64,000 nt of DNA from Stutzerimonas xanthomarina DSM 18231 (GTDB lineage: Bacteria > Pseudomonadota > Gammaproteobacteria > Pseudomonadales > Pseudomonadaceae). The notes under the pieces were generated by a model that worked only from the letters and a program-made list of their open reading frames with translations, was not told where the DNA came from and did not search any database. Every line of letters begins with the position of its first letter. The stretch's first letter is position 1. A program made the position numbers and the translations under genes. The DNA is taken from the NCBI RefSeq assembly GCF_900129835.1, contig NZ_FQXA01000006.1, positions 1 to 64,000 of the forward strand, given 5' to 3'. Positions 35,384 through 45,905 of this stretch are shown here, piece after piece.

Positions 35384-37822
35384 ATGCGCAAGGCCGAAGC
35401 CAAACAGCGCCACACCCACAAACTCGAAAGACTTCAGCGCTTTCTGGACTGGGCCAGCGAGCGCCATCCCGATTTCGTGCCGAAGAAGAATCACCAGGAG
35501 AAATGGTTCAGCACCTACCTCGGCCATCAGCCACCGGAAATCGGCCGTGCAGCGCGGTTGTTCTGGCTTGGGCTGGACGAGCCTACGGTCGAGGCGAATC
35601 TTGAGGACGCCGACCCGACTCACCTGATCGGCCGACTGCTGAACCGGGACGTGAACGATTTCAGTTGTACCGTCGATATCTTCGGTATCGAGAAATCGCT
35701 GGATTGCGGCGCGGTGCAGAACCTGCTCGAACCCGAGTTCGCGCTGCGCATCGACGACAGCGGATCGATAGACGAATTCGAACGAAACGTGTGTGCTGCG
35801 GTGCAGACCCTGGTCCGGGATCGCCTGCATGTGCTGGAGCAGCCGTTCGGCAGCCTCAGCGAAGAACAGAAAGCCCAATGCCTGGAGCGCCTGCCCGTGC
35901 GGCTCTCACGCCTCGACGACTTTGCGGCGCGCGCCGTCGACATTGTCAACGAGGTCAAGCACGAGCTGCGCTATGTGGTCGAGCTGCGCCACGGCGAGGT
36001 CGCCCTGGACATGCAAAGGCGCATTCCGGGCGGCCGGGGCCATGTGCTCAGCGAGCAAGAAGTCGCGCAGCTCAAAGACGAAGACCGTCAGGCGATGAAT
36101 GCCAAGTTCGAGATGATGATCGAGGAAGCGCAGGACTTCGATCTGCAGCTGCTCGGCGAGAAGCGCCTGACCGAAGTCTTCATGATGGAGCCAAAAAAGC
36201 TGCGTCGGACCATACGCTTCGCCCGCGAGGACAATCGCGAGAAGATGGCCTTCGCCGTGCTGCTGGAGAACAACCCGCGCTTCGTCCATTACCACAAGCT
36301 CTACGCCGCGCGGCGCATCACTCGCACCTGGACCGCCCTGCTCGGCCCGACCAACAGCGGCAAGACTTACCAGGCGATCCAGGCCATGACCGGCGTGACC
36401 CACGCTATCTACCTGTCGCCGCTGCGCCTGATGGCTCTGGAAAACCAGGAACGCATCGAATCCATGGGCGTGCCCTGCTCGTTGGTCACCGGGGAAGAGG
36501 AAATCATCCGCGAGGGTGCCACCCACTATTGCTGCACCGTCGAGGAATTCGCGCGCTTCCGTCACGAGTCCTGGGACGTGGTGGTGATTGACGAAGTGCA
36601 GATGATGGCCGACTCGCAACGCGGCTGGGCATGGGTCGATGCGCTGGTCAGCGCCTACACCCAGGACCTGATCATGACCGGCCCGGAGCTGATCCAGCCG
36701 TCGCTGAGAACCCTTTGCGACCTCTGCGAAGACCAACTCGTAGTCAAACGCACCAAACGACTTTCACCCGTGGACGTGGCGCGCCGCTCGACCACCCTCA
36801 AGCAGCTTGAAGCCGGGTCGATGCTGGTCGCTTTCAGCCGCAAGACGGTGCTGGAACTCAAGGCGATGCTGGAGATGACCGGCAAAAGCGTCTCGGTGGT
36901 CTACGGTGCGCTATCGCCGGAAGTTCGCCGCGAGCAGGCCCGTCGCTTCCGCGAAGGCGAAGCCGACCTGATGGTCGCCACGGATGCTGTGGGCATGGGC
37001 CTCAACCTGCCGGCGCACACGCTATGCTTTTACACTGACGAGAAGTACGACGGCATCCAGAACCGCCAGCTGAAGGTGCAGGAGGTCAAGCAGATCGGCG
37101 GTCGCGCCGGGCGCTTCGGCCATCACGACAGCGGCCTCATCACCGCACTGGACGGGCAGACGCTGCAGTCGATCAAGCGCCTCTTCCACAGCGCGGACCT
37201 GCCGGTGGACCTGTCGCAGTACCAGGTACGGCCCTCCATCGAGCACCTGCAAGCCATCTCCGAGCTGATGAACGAGCCGAGCCTGCTACGGGCCTGGCTG
37301 ACCTTCAACCGCAACATCAACTACGGTGACGAATTCATCTCGATCCTGCCCGACGAGCTGGCGGAGTGGATCAAGCTGATCGACGACCCGACCATAGACC
37401 TGCCGTTGCGCTGGATCTTTGCCTGCACACCAATACGCGGCGGTCTCGACAGCCCGGCCGCCGTTTTCGCCCAGCAGTGGTTGAAGAAGGTCGCGCAGGA
37501 CAAAGAGATCCCATTGCCGCGGCTGATCATCGATGCCGACCTGGCGACGCTGGAAAGCTCACTGCACGTCATCGAAACCTACCTGCACCTGGCGCGCACC
37601 CTGCCGGCGCATTTCCCCGCACTGGAGCAGGCAGAAGAGCACCGCAGCCTGCTAAACGGCGCCATCACCCGCGAGCTGTCGCACCAGCGCAAGCCACGCA
37701 GCTCTGATCGCCGGCGGGTGTCGGGCGACAACCGCAATTGCAAGGGCTGCGGCAAGGCGATGCCGATGGCCGCACGCAAATTCAGGCTGTGCCAGAGTTG
37801 TTTCAGCGAAAAGCGAAGGTAG
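35384..37822 (+). CDS. Suv3-like superfamily 2 RNA helicase with C-terminal zinc-ribbon-like tail
   Basis: An 812-residue helicase. The N-terminal ~300 residues are a separate region (HKLERLQRFLDWASERHPDFVP and a helical part). The helicase core holds Walker A GPTNSGKT (about 322-329), YLSPLRLMALE, motif II as VVVIDEVQMMAD (DEVQ rather than DExH, about 399-410), AFSRKTVLEL, VATDAVGMGLNLPAHT, and motif VI QIGGRAGRFG (about 569-578). These match the Suv3 branch, which in mitochondria and some bacteria works with degradosome-type RNases. The end carries CKGCGK...LCQSCF, a four-cysteine zinc-binding-like motif. GAGAGG precedes the ATG. It is divergent from the prolyl-oligopeptidase-like gene. Confidence 0.85.
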   Translation: MRKAEAKQRHTHKLERLQRFLDWASERHPDFVPKKNHQEKWFSTYLGHQPPEIGRAARLFWLGLDEPTVEANLEDADPTHLIGRLLNRDVNDFSCTVDIFGIEKSLDCGAVQNLLEPEFALRIDDSGSIDEFERNVCAAVQTLVRDRLHVLEQPFGSLSEEQKAQCLERLPVRLSRLDDFAARAVDIVNEVKHELRYVVELRHGEVALDMQRRIPGGRGHVLSEQEVAQLKDEDRQAMNAKFEMMIEEAQDFDLQLLGEKRLTEVFMMEPKKLRRTIRFAREDNREKMAFAVLLENNPRFVHYHKLYAARRITRTWTALLGPTNSGKTYQAIQAMTGVTHAIYLSPLRLMALENQERIESMGVPCSLVTGEEEIIREGATHYCCTVEEFARFRHESWDVVVIDEVQMMADSQRGWAWVDALVSAYTQDLIMTGPELIQPSLRTLCDLCEDQLVVKRTKRLSPVDVARRSTTLKQLEAGSMLVAFSRKTVLELKAMLEMTGKSVSVVYGALSPEVRREQARRFREGEADLMVATDAVGMGLNLPAHTLCFYTDEKYDGIQNRQLKVQEVKQIGGRAGRFGHHDSGLITALDGQTLQSIKRLFHSADLPVDLSQYQVRPSIEHLQAISELMNEPSLLRAWLTFNRNINYGDEFISILPDELAEWIKLIDDPTIDLPLRWIFACTPIRGGLDSPAAVFAQQWLKKVAQDKEIPLPRLIIDADLATLESSLHVIETYLHLARTLPAHFPALEQAEEHRSLLNGAITRELSHQRKPRSSDRRRVSGDNRNCKGCGKAMPMAARKFRLCQSCFSEKRR

Positions 37823-38128
37823 CCTGGCGGATAAGGGCAACCCATCGGCGTCCGCGCGGGCTCGAAAACTTCAGGCTCGGCAATGATTGAGGCCGCGAAC
37901 AGGCTCCGAGTCCCTTAACCGACTACACCGGCGCGGCGCGATCCCATCCCATGGTTCGCAGCAGCAGTCGATGCCGCTTACCGATTGCAGGCAAAACTGG
38001 CGAACGCCCGGCTTGGGACTGGCCAGCAGACCGGGCGCCCCTTAGGATGCCGCAGGTTCATAGCGTGATCGGGCGTATTCAACACCTCGTTACGACAGCG
38101 ATCACCGAAAGCCATGGAGTCAGGACCG
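37823..38128. other. 306-bp spacer
   Basis: No gene, repeat or clear regulatory site is seen. It carries the ribosome site of the following channel gene. Confidence 0.4.
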
Positions 38129-39160
38129 ATGTCGATCATCCTTCAGTTGCGCAGGCAACTGGCCGCGGTCACCAGTCGACTCGGCTGGGCCGCACTACTA
38201 CTCGCAGTCATGGTGCACGCCGGCGTGTCTTATCTCGGCCTGCGCCTGTTCGCCGAAGCGCCGCTCACCGAGCTCAAAACCTTCATCTATTTCTATCTGA
38301 CCACGGCGCTGACCGTCGGCTACGGTGACTTCTCGCCGCAGACCGCTGGCGGTCGCATCTTTGTTTCCACCTGGTTGATGATTGGCGGCATCGCGTTGCT
38401 GACCGCTGTCATCGGCAAAACCACCAATTCCATAATCGCAGTCTGGAGGAAAGGCATGAAAGGCAAAGGGACATTCGCCACCTGCACGGGCCATACCGTT
38501 GTGATCGGTTGGGAAGGCGAAATCAGCGAGCGCGTCGTCGAGCTGCTGCACGAAGACGAGACCTCCAACGACCACCTGATCGTCATCTGCGACACGGTGC
38601 TCGAAGAGAATCCAATGCCAGGTAAGACCGAGTTCATCCATGGCGAGAGCCTGTCGTCCCTGGCACTGCTGCAGCGCGCCGGGGTAAAGGGGGCCGAACG
38701 CACACTGGTGCGCACCGGCTCGGACGACCTGACGCTGGCCGTCGTATTGACCATCAACCAACTCAACCCGGTCGGCCATGTGGTTGCCCATTTCAGCAGC
38801 AGCGAGACCGCGCGATTGGCCCGCAGCTACGCGCCAAAGCTGGAATGTACCTCCAGCATGGCCATCGAAATGCTGGTGCGCTCATCGCAGGACCCGGGCT
38901 CCTCGGTGATTATCAACGAGCTGCTCAGCGTCGGTCAGGGCGCGACCCAGTACCGCCTGCTGCTGCCCGAGAGCTACGAAAGCACCGTCGGCTCGCTCTA
39001 CAAGCAATTGAAAGACCGCCACAACGCGACACTCATCGGCTACCGCGGCAAGGACCAGAGCCAACCAATCATCAACCCAGCTAATGACACCCAGGTGCGC
39101 GGCGGCGAGCTGTTTTATATCGCCAATGCGCGCCTCGCGGGCTTGGGTGAGGCGAGCTAA
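38129..39160 (+). CDS. Potassium channel with TrkA-N (RCK) domain
   Basis: A 343-residue two-transmembrane channel. TM1 (about 16-36), a pore loop with the filter TVGYGD (about 60-65), TM2 (about 79-99), then a cytoplasmic RCK/TrkA-N domain from about 110 (GHTVVIGWEGEISERVVELLHED). The dinucleotide-binding GxGxxG is altered to GWEGEI, so NAD binding may be weakened. Kch-type channels set membrane potential. ATG at 38129 is chosen because GGAG is nine bases upstream; an ATG 15 bases earlier has no site. Confidence 0.85.
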   Translation: MSIILQLRRQLAAVTSRLGWAALLLAVMVHAGVSYLGLRLFAEAPLTELKTFIYFYLTTALTVGYGDFSPQTAGGRIFVSTWLMIGGIALLTAVIGKTTNSIIAVWRKGMKGKGTFATCTGHTVVIGWEGEISERVVELLHEDETSNDHLIVICDTVLEENPMPGKTEFIHGESLSSLALLQRAGVKGAERTLVRTGSDDLTLAVVLTINQLNPVGHVVAHFSSSETARLARSYAPKLECTSSMAIEMLVRSSQDPGSSVIINELLSVGQGATQYRLLLPESYESTVGSLYKQLKDRHNATLIGYRGKDQSQPIINPANDTQVRGGELFYIANARLAGLGEAS

Positions 39161-39192
39161 AACGGCGCTACAGCTAAGCATTCATAGACTTT

Positions 39193-39228
39193 CGCTCCGG
39201 GGCGGGGCTTTCTGGATGCCCCGGAGCG
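39193..39228 (+). terminator. Strong hairpin after the channel gene
   Basis: CGCTCCGGGGC pairs perfectly with GCCCCGGAGCG (11 bp, 14-nt loop). No T tract follows, so it may be a factor-assisted terminator or an mRNA 3'-end stabiliser. Confidence 0.5.
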
Positions 39229-39376
39229 TCGCCTGATACATAGAAGCTGCGGTCGCGGCGACAGTCAGATCCGACTTGTCACAGCACCAAGCACACCGCC
39301 CGCAACCCCCGCATTCATGGAATCAACCCCACCCTCCCGGCTCTGATTAGGACAGTCTGAGCTACCGGGAGACACC

Positions 39377-39802
39377 ATGAGCGACCCACACGACCTGCAG
39401 CGATTCGTCGACGCCCAGCAATCGACCTATGACCGCGCGCTGGCGGAACTCAACGCCGGCCACAAGCAAAGCCACTGGATGTGGTTCATTTTTCCGCAGA
39501 TTGCCGGCCTAGGCCACAGCGACATGGCCCGTCGCTACGCCATCAACGACGCGGACGAGGCGGCGGCCTATCTGGAGCACCCGCTGCTCGGGCCTCGCCT
39601 GGAGCAATGCGCGCAAGCACTGCTGGCCCATGCCGAGCGGCCGGCACGGCAGATTCTCGGTTCACCCGACGATAGGAAGTTGCACTCAAGCATGACGCTA
39701 TTCACCGCCGTTGCGCCTGAGCGAACCGTATTCCAGGCGGTGCTCGATGCGTTTTTTGCAGCCGATCCCGACCCGGCGACGCTCTCGCGCTTGCATCGCT
39801 GA
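39377..39802 (+). CDS. DUF1810 family protein
   Basis: A 141-residue protein. The family signature is clear: LQRFVDAQQSTYDRALAELNAGHKQSHWMWFIFPQIAGLGHS, followed by ARRYAINDADEAAAYLEHPLLGPRL and DDRKLHSSMTLFTAV. DUF1810 proteins resemble calpastatin-like/unknown proteins and have no assigned function. GGGAGA precedes the ATG. It is a solitary gene. Confidence 0.85.
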   Translation: MSDPHDLQRFVDAQQSTYDRALAELNAGHKQSHWMWFIFPQIAGLGHSDMARRYAINDADEAAAYLEHPLLGPRLEQCAQALLAHAERPARQILGSPDDRKLHSSMTLFTAVAPERTVFQAVLDAFFAADPDPATLSRLHR

Positions 39803-40060
39803 CCCGAGAACGGGGTTGGCCTGTCAACGGGCGGACAAGGCAAGCGCGATAGGCTTCAGCTTCCAGTGCCGCCGGAGGAAAAGAACGACAGTCCGACAGG
39901 ATCTGGAGCGTGGCCCAGGCAGCCCCCTTCGAAGTCTTACCGTAAAGACTGATGGTGGCGCCGCACAGATCAAGGAACCACTGATCAGTTAATCCCTCCA
40001 ACCAGCGGATCGCAGCCCGTCTCCCTGGCTCGTTGCGATCCGTCTGCGTCTATGCCGCGC
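39803..40060 (-). other. Protein-like minus-strand frame, possible gene remnant
   Basis: From a stop near 40058 the minus strand reads TDRNEPGRRAAIRWLEGL, then TDQWFLDLCGATISLYGK and SKGAAWATLQILSDCRSF, and continues to a point antisense to DUF1810. The composition is protein-like but no start with a ribosome site was found, and no family is recognised. It may be a fragment of a lost gene or chance. Confidence 0.3.
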
Positions 40061-40232
40061 TTTCGCCGGCCTGCAAGTACCGCTTCCTGCTGCGTTCACC
40101 TGACACAGCCGCTCAGATCATCAGCCTGCGCGCCAGAATCCTGCCACACCCGACAGGAATATCGCTGTTTCGTCAGATTTCCGTAGAAATGTTCAGCTTT
40201 TTACTTTGACAGCCCGTGCTTTTGACCTTAAG

Positions 40233-40256
40233 TTTTCACTTCCGAACATTTCCGAA
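40233..40256. promoter_or_regulatory. Candidate GlpR operator upstream of glpF
   Basis: TTCCGAACATTTCCGAA contains, on the minus strand, ATGTTCGG, matching the GlpR half-site ATGTTCG known from glp operons. Another ATGTTC is near 40188. The same motif recurs in the glpD leader, which suggests shared control. Inferred. Confidence 0.5.
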
Positions 40257-40277
40257 CCCTCGCAGTATTCGGATCAT

Positions 40278-40285
40278 AACAACAA
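40278..40285 (+). promoter_or_regulatory. Hfq/Crc catabolite-repression motif in the glpF leader
   Basis: AACAACAA matches the AAnAAnAA target that Hfq with Crc binds in pseudomonads to block translation under catabolite repression. It lies about 25 nt before the ATG and next to the ribosome site AGAGG. Confidence 0.6.
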
Positions 40286-40309
40286 CAGTCTCACAAAGAG
40301 GTTCTGCGC

Positions 40310-41194
40310 ATGAGCAACCCGTCCACCCCGACGCTTCGGGGGCAATGCATCGCCGAGTTTCTCGGCACCGCCCTGTTGATCTTCTTCGGTACCGGCTGCG
40401 TGGCCGCACTCAAGCTCGGCGGCGCTGATCTAGGCCTTTGGGAAATAAGCGTTATTTGGGGTATCGGCGTCAGCATGGGGGTTTACCTCGCCGCAGGTGT
40501 TTCGGGCGCTCATCTGAATCCTGCAGTCTCCATTGCGTTGTGGCTGTTCGGCACATTCGAGCGGAACAAGGTGCCGGCCTATATCCTCGCCCAAACCGCG
40601 GGCGCCTTCTGCGCCGCCGCGTTGGTTTATGGTCTTTACAGCAGCCTGTTTTTCGATTTCGAACAGGCCCAGCAGATGGCTCGCGGCAGCGTTGCCAGCC
40701 TCGAGCTGGCATCGGTGTTTTCCACCTACCCTCACGCATCTCTGTCGGTCAGCCAGGCGTTTCTGGTGGAAGTGGTGATTACCGCTATCCTGCTGGGGAT
40801 GATCATGGCGCTGACAGATGACGGTAACGGCCTGCCGCGCGGTCCGCTGGCGCCTTTGCTGATCGGTTTATTGATCGCCGTGATTGGCGGCGCGATGGGC
40901 CCGCTGACCGGCTTCGCGATGAATCCAGCGCGGGATTTCGGTCCAAAGCTGATGACCTTTTTCGCCGGCTGGGGAGAAGTCGCATTCACTGGCGGGCGCG
41001 ACATTCCGTATTTCCTGGTCCCGCTGATCGCACCAGTGCTGGGCGCCTGCATTGGCGCGGCCGGCTACAAAGCGCTGATCTGCAAGCATCTACCGGGGCT
41101 GGGAGGCGCGTGCGACGTGTCGGCAAATGTCGAAACGAAGCCTGACAGCAAAGCCTTCACCAAACACGATGTCACTGCCCCAGAAGCTCGTTAA
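40310..41194 (+). CDS. glpF: Glycerol uptake facilitator GlpF (aquaglyceroporin)
   Basis: A 294-residue MIP-family channel. Six helices and the two NPA boxes are seen: GAHLNPAVSIALWLFG and GFAMNPARDFGPKLM, the second with the conserved Asp that distinguishes glycerol facilitators. It lets glycerol diffuse across the inner membrane before phosphorylation. The hydrophilic C-terminus is longer than in E. coli GlpF (281). AGAGG precedes the ATG; glpK begins 12 bp after its stop, so the two are one operon. GlpR-like and Hfq/Crc-type sites lie upstream. Confidence 0.93.
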   Translation: MSNPSTPTLRGQCIAEFLGTALLIFFGTGCVAALKLGGADLGLWEISVIWGIGVSMGVYLAAGVSGAHLNPAVSIALWLFGTFERNKVPAYILAQTAGAFCAAALVYGLYSSLFFDFEQAQQMARGSVASLELASVFSTYPHASLSVSQAFLVEVVITAILLGMIMALTDDGNGLPRGPLAPLLIGLLIAVIGGAMGPLTGFAMNPARDFGPKLMTFFAGWGEVAFTGGRDIPYFLVPLIAPVLGACIGAAGYKALICKHLPGLGGACDVSANVETKPDSKAFTKHDVTAPEAR

Positions 41195-42718
<1,524 letters not shown>

Positions 42719-42745
42719 GCTCAGCCGCAAACTGCCACGCAGCAC

Positions 42746-42781
42746 AGCGCCCGGCCCGGTTTCTATTTCGCGCCGGGCGCT
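42746..42781 (+). terminator. Hairpin between glpK and glpR
   Basis: AGCGCCCGGC pairs perfectly with GCCGGGCGCT (10 bp, 16-nt loop). No T tract follows. It may end or attenuate the glpFK transcript. Confidence 0.5.
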
Positions 42782-42782
42782 C

Positions 42783-42800
42783 GATTCGCAAACGAACAAT
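42783..42800. promoter_or_regulatory. Candidate GlpR operator upstream of glpR
   Basis: GATTCGCAAACGAACAAT contains, on the minus strand, TTGTTCGTTTGCGAA, close to the ATGTTCG-type half-site with a partly inverted second half. It lies about 60 bp before glpR, as expected for self-control. Confidence 0.45.
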
Positions 42801-42861
42801 TCTTTAATCACAGACCAGACTGCGGCATGCTTCCCGGCATATCGATAAGAAGGAAGCCTCC

Positions 42862-43620
42862 ATGAGTCTGGCCCCACGACAGCAGAGCATTCTCGAATTG
42901 GTGCGCGAGCGCGGCTACGTCAGCATCGAAGAACTGGCGCAACAGTTCGCCGTGACGCCCCAGACCATCCGTCGTGATATCAATCAGTTGGGCGAAGCCG
43001 GCCTGTTGCGCCGCTACCATGGTGGCGCCGCCCACGACTCCAGCGTGCAGAACACCGCCTACACCCAGCGCGCCCGGCAGATGCGTGACGAGAAGCGCCG
43101 CATCGCCGACGCCATGGCCGCGCACATCCCCGATCAGGCCTCTCTGTTCATCAACATCGGCACCACCACCGAAGCCATCGCCCACGCTCTGCTCAATCAT
43201 CGCGACCTCAAGGTCATCACCAACAACCTGCACGTGGCAAGCATCCTCAGCCCCAAGGAAGATTTCGACGTACTGATCGCCGGAGGCAACGTGCGCAGCG
43301 ATGGCGGCGTGGTCGGTCAAGCCACTGCGGATTTCATCAGCCAATTCAAGGTGGACTTCGCCCTGATTGGCATCAGCGGGATCGATGAGGACGGCACCCT
43401 GCTGGATTTCGATTACCAGGAAGTGCGCGTCTCCCAAGCCATCATCAACAATGCGCGGAAAATCTACCTGGCTGCAGATTCAAGCAAGTTCGGCCGCAGC
43501 GCCATGACTCGTCTTGGCTCGCTGGAACAGATCGATATGCTGTTCACCGAGGCCCAGCCGCCCGAAGCCTTCCTCGGCCTGCTGGCACAGCACAACGTGA
43601 AGCTGGAAGTCACCGGTTAA
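42862..43620 (+). CDS. glpR: DeoR-family glycerol-3-phosphate regulon repressor GlpR
   Basis: A 252-residue repressor. The DeoR helix-turn-helix is [36 protein letters not shown] (about 17-53). The C-terminal sugar-phosphate-isomerase-like domain contains [32 protein letters not shown] and [11 protein letters not shown], which bind glycerol 3-phosphate as inducer. AAGGAAG precedes the ATG. GlpR represses glpF, glpK and glpD; candidate sites for it are seen upstream of glpF, of its own gene and in the glpD leader. Confidence 0.93.
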   Translation: MSLAPRQQSILELVRERGYVSIEELAQQFAVTPQTIRRDINQLGEAGLLRRYHGGAAHDSSVQNTAYTQRARQMRDEKRRIADAMAAHIPDQASLFINIGTTTEAIAHALLNHRDLKVITNNLHVASILSPKEDFDVLIAGGNVRSDGGVVGQATADFISQFKVDFALIGISGIDEDGTLLDFDYQEVRVSQAIINNARKIYLAADSSKFGRSAMTRLGSLEQIDMLFTEAQPPEAFLGLLAQHNVKLEVTG

Positions 43621-43622
43621 AC

Positions 43623-44040
43623 CGCTTCAGTGACCGTCATGCTTGGAGTATGCGCAGCCTGCGCAATACCCGCCTGGACCACATTTCTTCGGTGGTGTGA
43701 ACACGCGAGCGGCCAAGGCTGCCGTGCTCCGGTGGGCTGAAGCCCACCCTACTTCTCTGGCTGAATCGCTTCAGTAACCGTCATGTTTGGGGCACGCGCA
43801 GCCTGCGCAATACCCGCATGGACCGGATTTCTTCGGTGGTGTGAACACGCGGGCGGCCAAGGCTGCCGTGTTTTGGTGGGCTGAAGCCCACCCTACTTCT
43901 CTGGCTGAATCGCTTCAGCGACCGTCATGTTCGGGGCACGCGCAGCCTGCGCAAACCCGCCTGGACCAGATTTCTTCGGTGATGTGAACACGCGAGCGGT
44001 CAAGACTGCCGTGTTTTGGTGGGCTGAAGCCCACCCTACC
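43623..44040. repeat. Three tandem copies of a 144-bp repeat
   Basis: Copies start at 43623, 43767 and 43911, each with CGCTTCAG, and continue GACCGTCATG, CGCAGCCTGCGCAA, TTTCTTCGGT, GTGAACACGC and end GGTGGGCTGAAGCCCACC then CTAC. They differ by scattered substitutions and a one-base deletion in copy 3. The first copy begins two bases after the glpR stop. 144 is a multiple of 3, and the frame TTG...CAG is open through copies 1-2, each ending in a stop at the copy junction, but no start with a ribosome site is seen, so I regard it as noncoding. Confidence 0.9.
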
Positions 44041-44314
44041 TTTTAGCGTTACCCATCCAAAGCACACCAATCCGTCGCACGCCGTAGGGTGGGCTTCAGC
44101 CTACCACATGCAGACTGCACCGCTAACCGACTGAACCCCGCTAATTTCTGCCCTAACACCCATAGGTTGACCGCTCAGCACCAATAAGCAGTTCGGATCG
44201 ATTCGATTATTTTCTTTTGATATAAAAAACGAATACCACCTCTAGAGAGAGGTTCTTTTCTACGCTAGGATGTTCATATTCGAAAACAAATGTTCGTTCT
44301 TGAGGAGAATCCCT
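44041..44314. other. glpD upstream region with candidate GlpR sites
   Basis: The start of this 274-bp region holds a fourth partial copy of the palindrome (GGTGGGCTTCAGCCTACC at 44088-44105). From 44210 it becomes strongly A+T-rich. The 44268-44302 segment has two ATGTTC-type half-sites (ATGTTCATATTC and AAATGTTCG), the same motif as upstream of glpF. They overlap what would be the transcript start of glpD. Confidence 0.5.
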
Positions 44315-45835
44315 GTGACCGAGACCGTCTCCGAGCTGTACGACATCGCTGTGATTGGCGGTGGGATCAATGGTGTAGGCATCGCTGCGGATGCAGCCGG
44401 ACGTGGCTTATCGGTGTTTCTCTGCGAACGCGACGACCTGGCCAGTCATACCTCCTCAGCCAGCAGCAAGCTGATCCACGGCGGCCTGCGCTACCTTGAG
44501 CATTATGAATTTCGCCTAGTGCGCGAGGCACTTGCCGAACGCGAAGTGCTGCTCGCCAAAGCCCCTCATCTCGTCAAGCCGATGCGCTTCGTACTGCCGC
44601 ATCGTCCGCACCTTCGTCCGACGTGGATGATCCGTGCAGGCCTGTTCCTTTACGACAACCTGGGTAAACGCGAAAAGTTGCCGGCGTCGCGGGGGTTGCG
44701 CTTTGGCTCAGAGAGCCCGCTCAAGGCCGAGATCAAGCGCGGTTTCGAATATTCCGATTGCTGGGTCGACGATGCACGGCTGGTGGTGGCCAATGCCATG
44801 GCCGCTCGCGAGAAAGGCGCGCACATCCACACCCGGACCCAGTGCCTGAGCGCCAAGCGTGCCGCTGGTATCTGGCACGTCGAGTTGCAGCGACAGGACG
44901 GCACACGGTTTTCCTTACGCGCCAAGGCACTGGTCAATGCGGCAGGCCCATGGGTAGCGCAGTTCATCGGTGACAAGCTGCAGCAGCGCTCGCCCTACGG
45001 CATCCGGCTGATTCAGGGCAGCCACATCATCGTGCCGAAACTGTACGAAGGTGAGCAGGCCTACATCATGCAGAACGAGGACCGGCGCATCGTCTTCGCC
45101 ATCCCCTATCTCGACCGTTACACCATGATCGGCACGACCGACCGCGAGTACCGGGGTGACCCGGCCACGGTCAGCATCAGCGAAGAAGAAATTGCCTACT
45201 TGCTGGGCGTTGCCAATACGCACTTCCGCAAGCAGCTCGAGGAGAAGGACATCCTGCATACCTTTGCCGGTGTACGACCACTGTGTGACGACGAGTCGGA
45301 CAACCCCTCCGCGGTCACCCGTGACTACACGCTGTCGCTGTCGGCAGAAGAGAAACAGGCGCCGCTGCTTTCAGTATTCGGCGGCAAGCTGACCACCTAC
45401 CGCAAACTGGCCGAATCGGCGATGGCTCAGCTCAAGCCCCACTTTCCCAGCATGGGCGAGAGCTGGACAGCGTCTGCGCCGCTACCCGGCGGCGAAGGCA
45501 TGACCACGGCCGAGGCGCTCGCTGAAGAGCTGATGGCTAAGGTAAAAGGCGTCGAGCAACCGCTGGCCAAACGCTGGGCGACGCTTTACGGCAACCGTGT
45601 TTGGCGCATGCTCGGCGATGCCCGCTCGCTGGATGCGCTGGGGGACAACCTCGGCCAGCACCTATATACACAGGAAGTTGATTACTTGCGGCGCGAAGAA
45701 TGGGTGACGCAGGTAGACGATATTCTCTGGCGCCGGAGCAAACTTGGCCTGGCGTTCACAGCGAATGAAATAACCCGCCTGCAGCACTATCTGCAGGCGC
45801 AAGTGAGCAGGACGACCGACGTAGACGCGGCCTGA
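44315..45835 (+). CDS. glpD: Aerobic glycerol-3-phosphate dehydrogenase GlpD
   Basis: A 506-residue flavoenzyme, the usual length. It starts with GTG, preceded by GAGGAG. The FAD site is YDIAVIGGGINGVGIAADAAGRGLSVFLCERDD, then SSASSKLIHGGLRYLEHYEFRLVREAL, the GlpD hallmark. Later RIVFAIPYLDRYTMIGTTDREY and GGKLTTYRKLAE complete the family. It oxidises sn-glycerol 3-phosphate to dihydroxyacetone phosphate at the inner membrane and passes electrons to ubiquinone. In-frame upstream codons exist but include the operator. A 694-bp repeat-rich gap separates it from glpR. Confidence 0.95.
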   Translation: MTETVSELYDIAVIGGGINGVGIAADAAGRGLSVFLCERDDLASHTSSASSKLIHGGLRYLEHYEFRLVREALAEREVLLAKAPHLVKPMRFVLPHRPHLRPTWMIRAGLFLYDNLGKREKLPASRGLRFGSESPLKAEIKRGFEYSDCWVDDARLVVANAMAAREKGAHIHTRTQCLSAKRAAGIWHVELQRQDGTRFSLRAKALVNAAGPWVAQFIGDKLQQRSPYGIRLIQGSHIIVPKLYEGEQAYIMQNEDRRIVFAIPYLDRYTMIGTTDREYRGDPATVSISEEEIAYLLGVANTHFRKQLEEKDILHTFAGVRPLCDDESDNPSAVTRDYTLSLSAEEKQAPLLSVFGGKLTTYRKLAESAMAQLKPHFPSMGESWTASAPLPGGEGMTTAEALAEELMAKVKGVEQPLAKRWATLYGNRVWRMLGDARSLDALGDNLGQHLYTQEVDYLRREEWVTQVDDILWRRSKLGLAFTANEITRLQHYLQAQVSRTTDVDAA

Positions 45836-45905
45836 CGCCCGCGACGTTTCGGATCGCCGCCGATTGCGGTAGGCTCAGCGACTTCTCAAGACGGAGTAAC
45901 TCCCC

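Noticed and set aside
35665-36591. 308-codon plus-strand open frame with Arg, Pro and Ala-rich sequence
   Set aside because: It is entirely inside the helicase gene in another frame and shows the usual G+C-driven shadow composition.
43787-43987. 66-codon frame in the 144-bp repeat (GHAQPAQYPHGPDFFGG)
   Set aside because: It starts with TTG and has no ribosome site, and the frame shifts in the third copy. Treated as noncoding.
43623-44040. Tandem repeat considered as a CRISPR array
   Set aside because: The unit is 144 bp with no short repeat and unique spacer pattern, and no cas genes are nearby.
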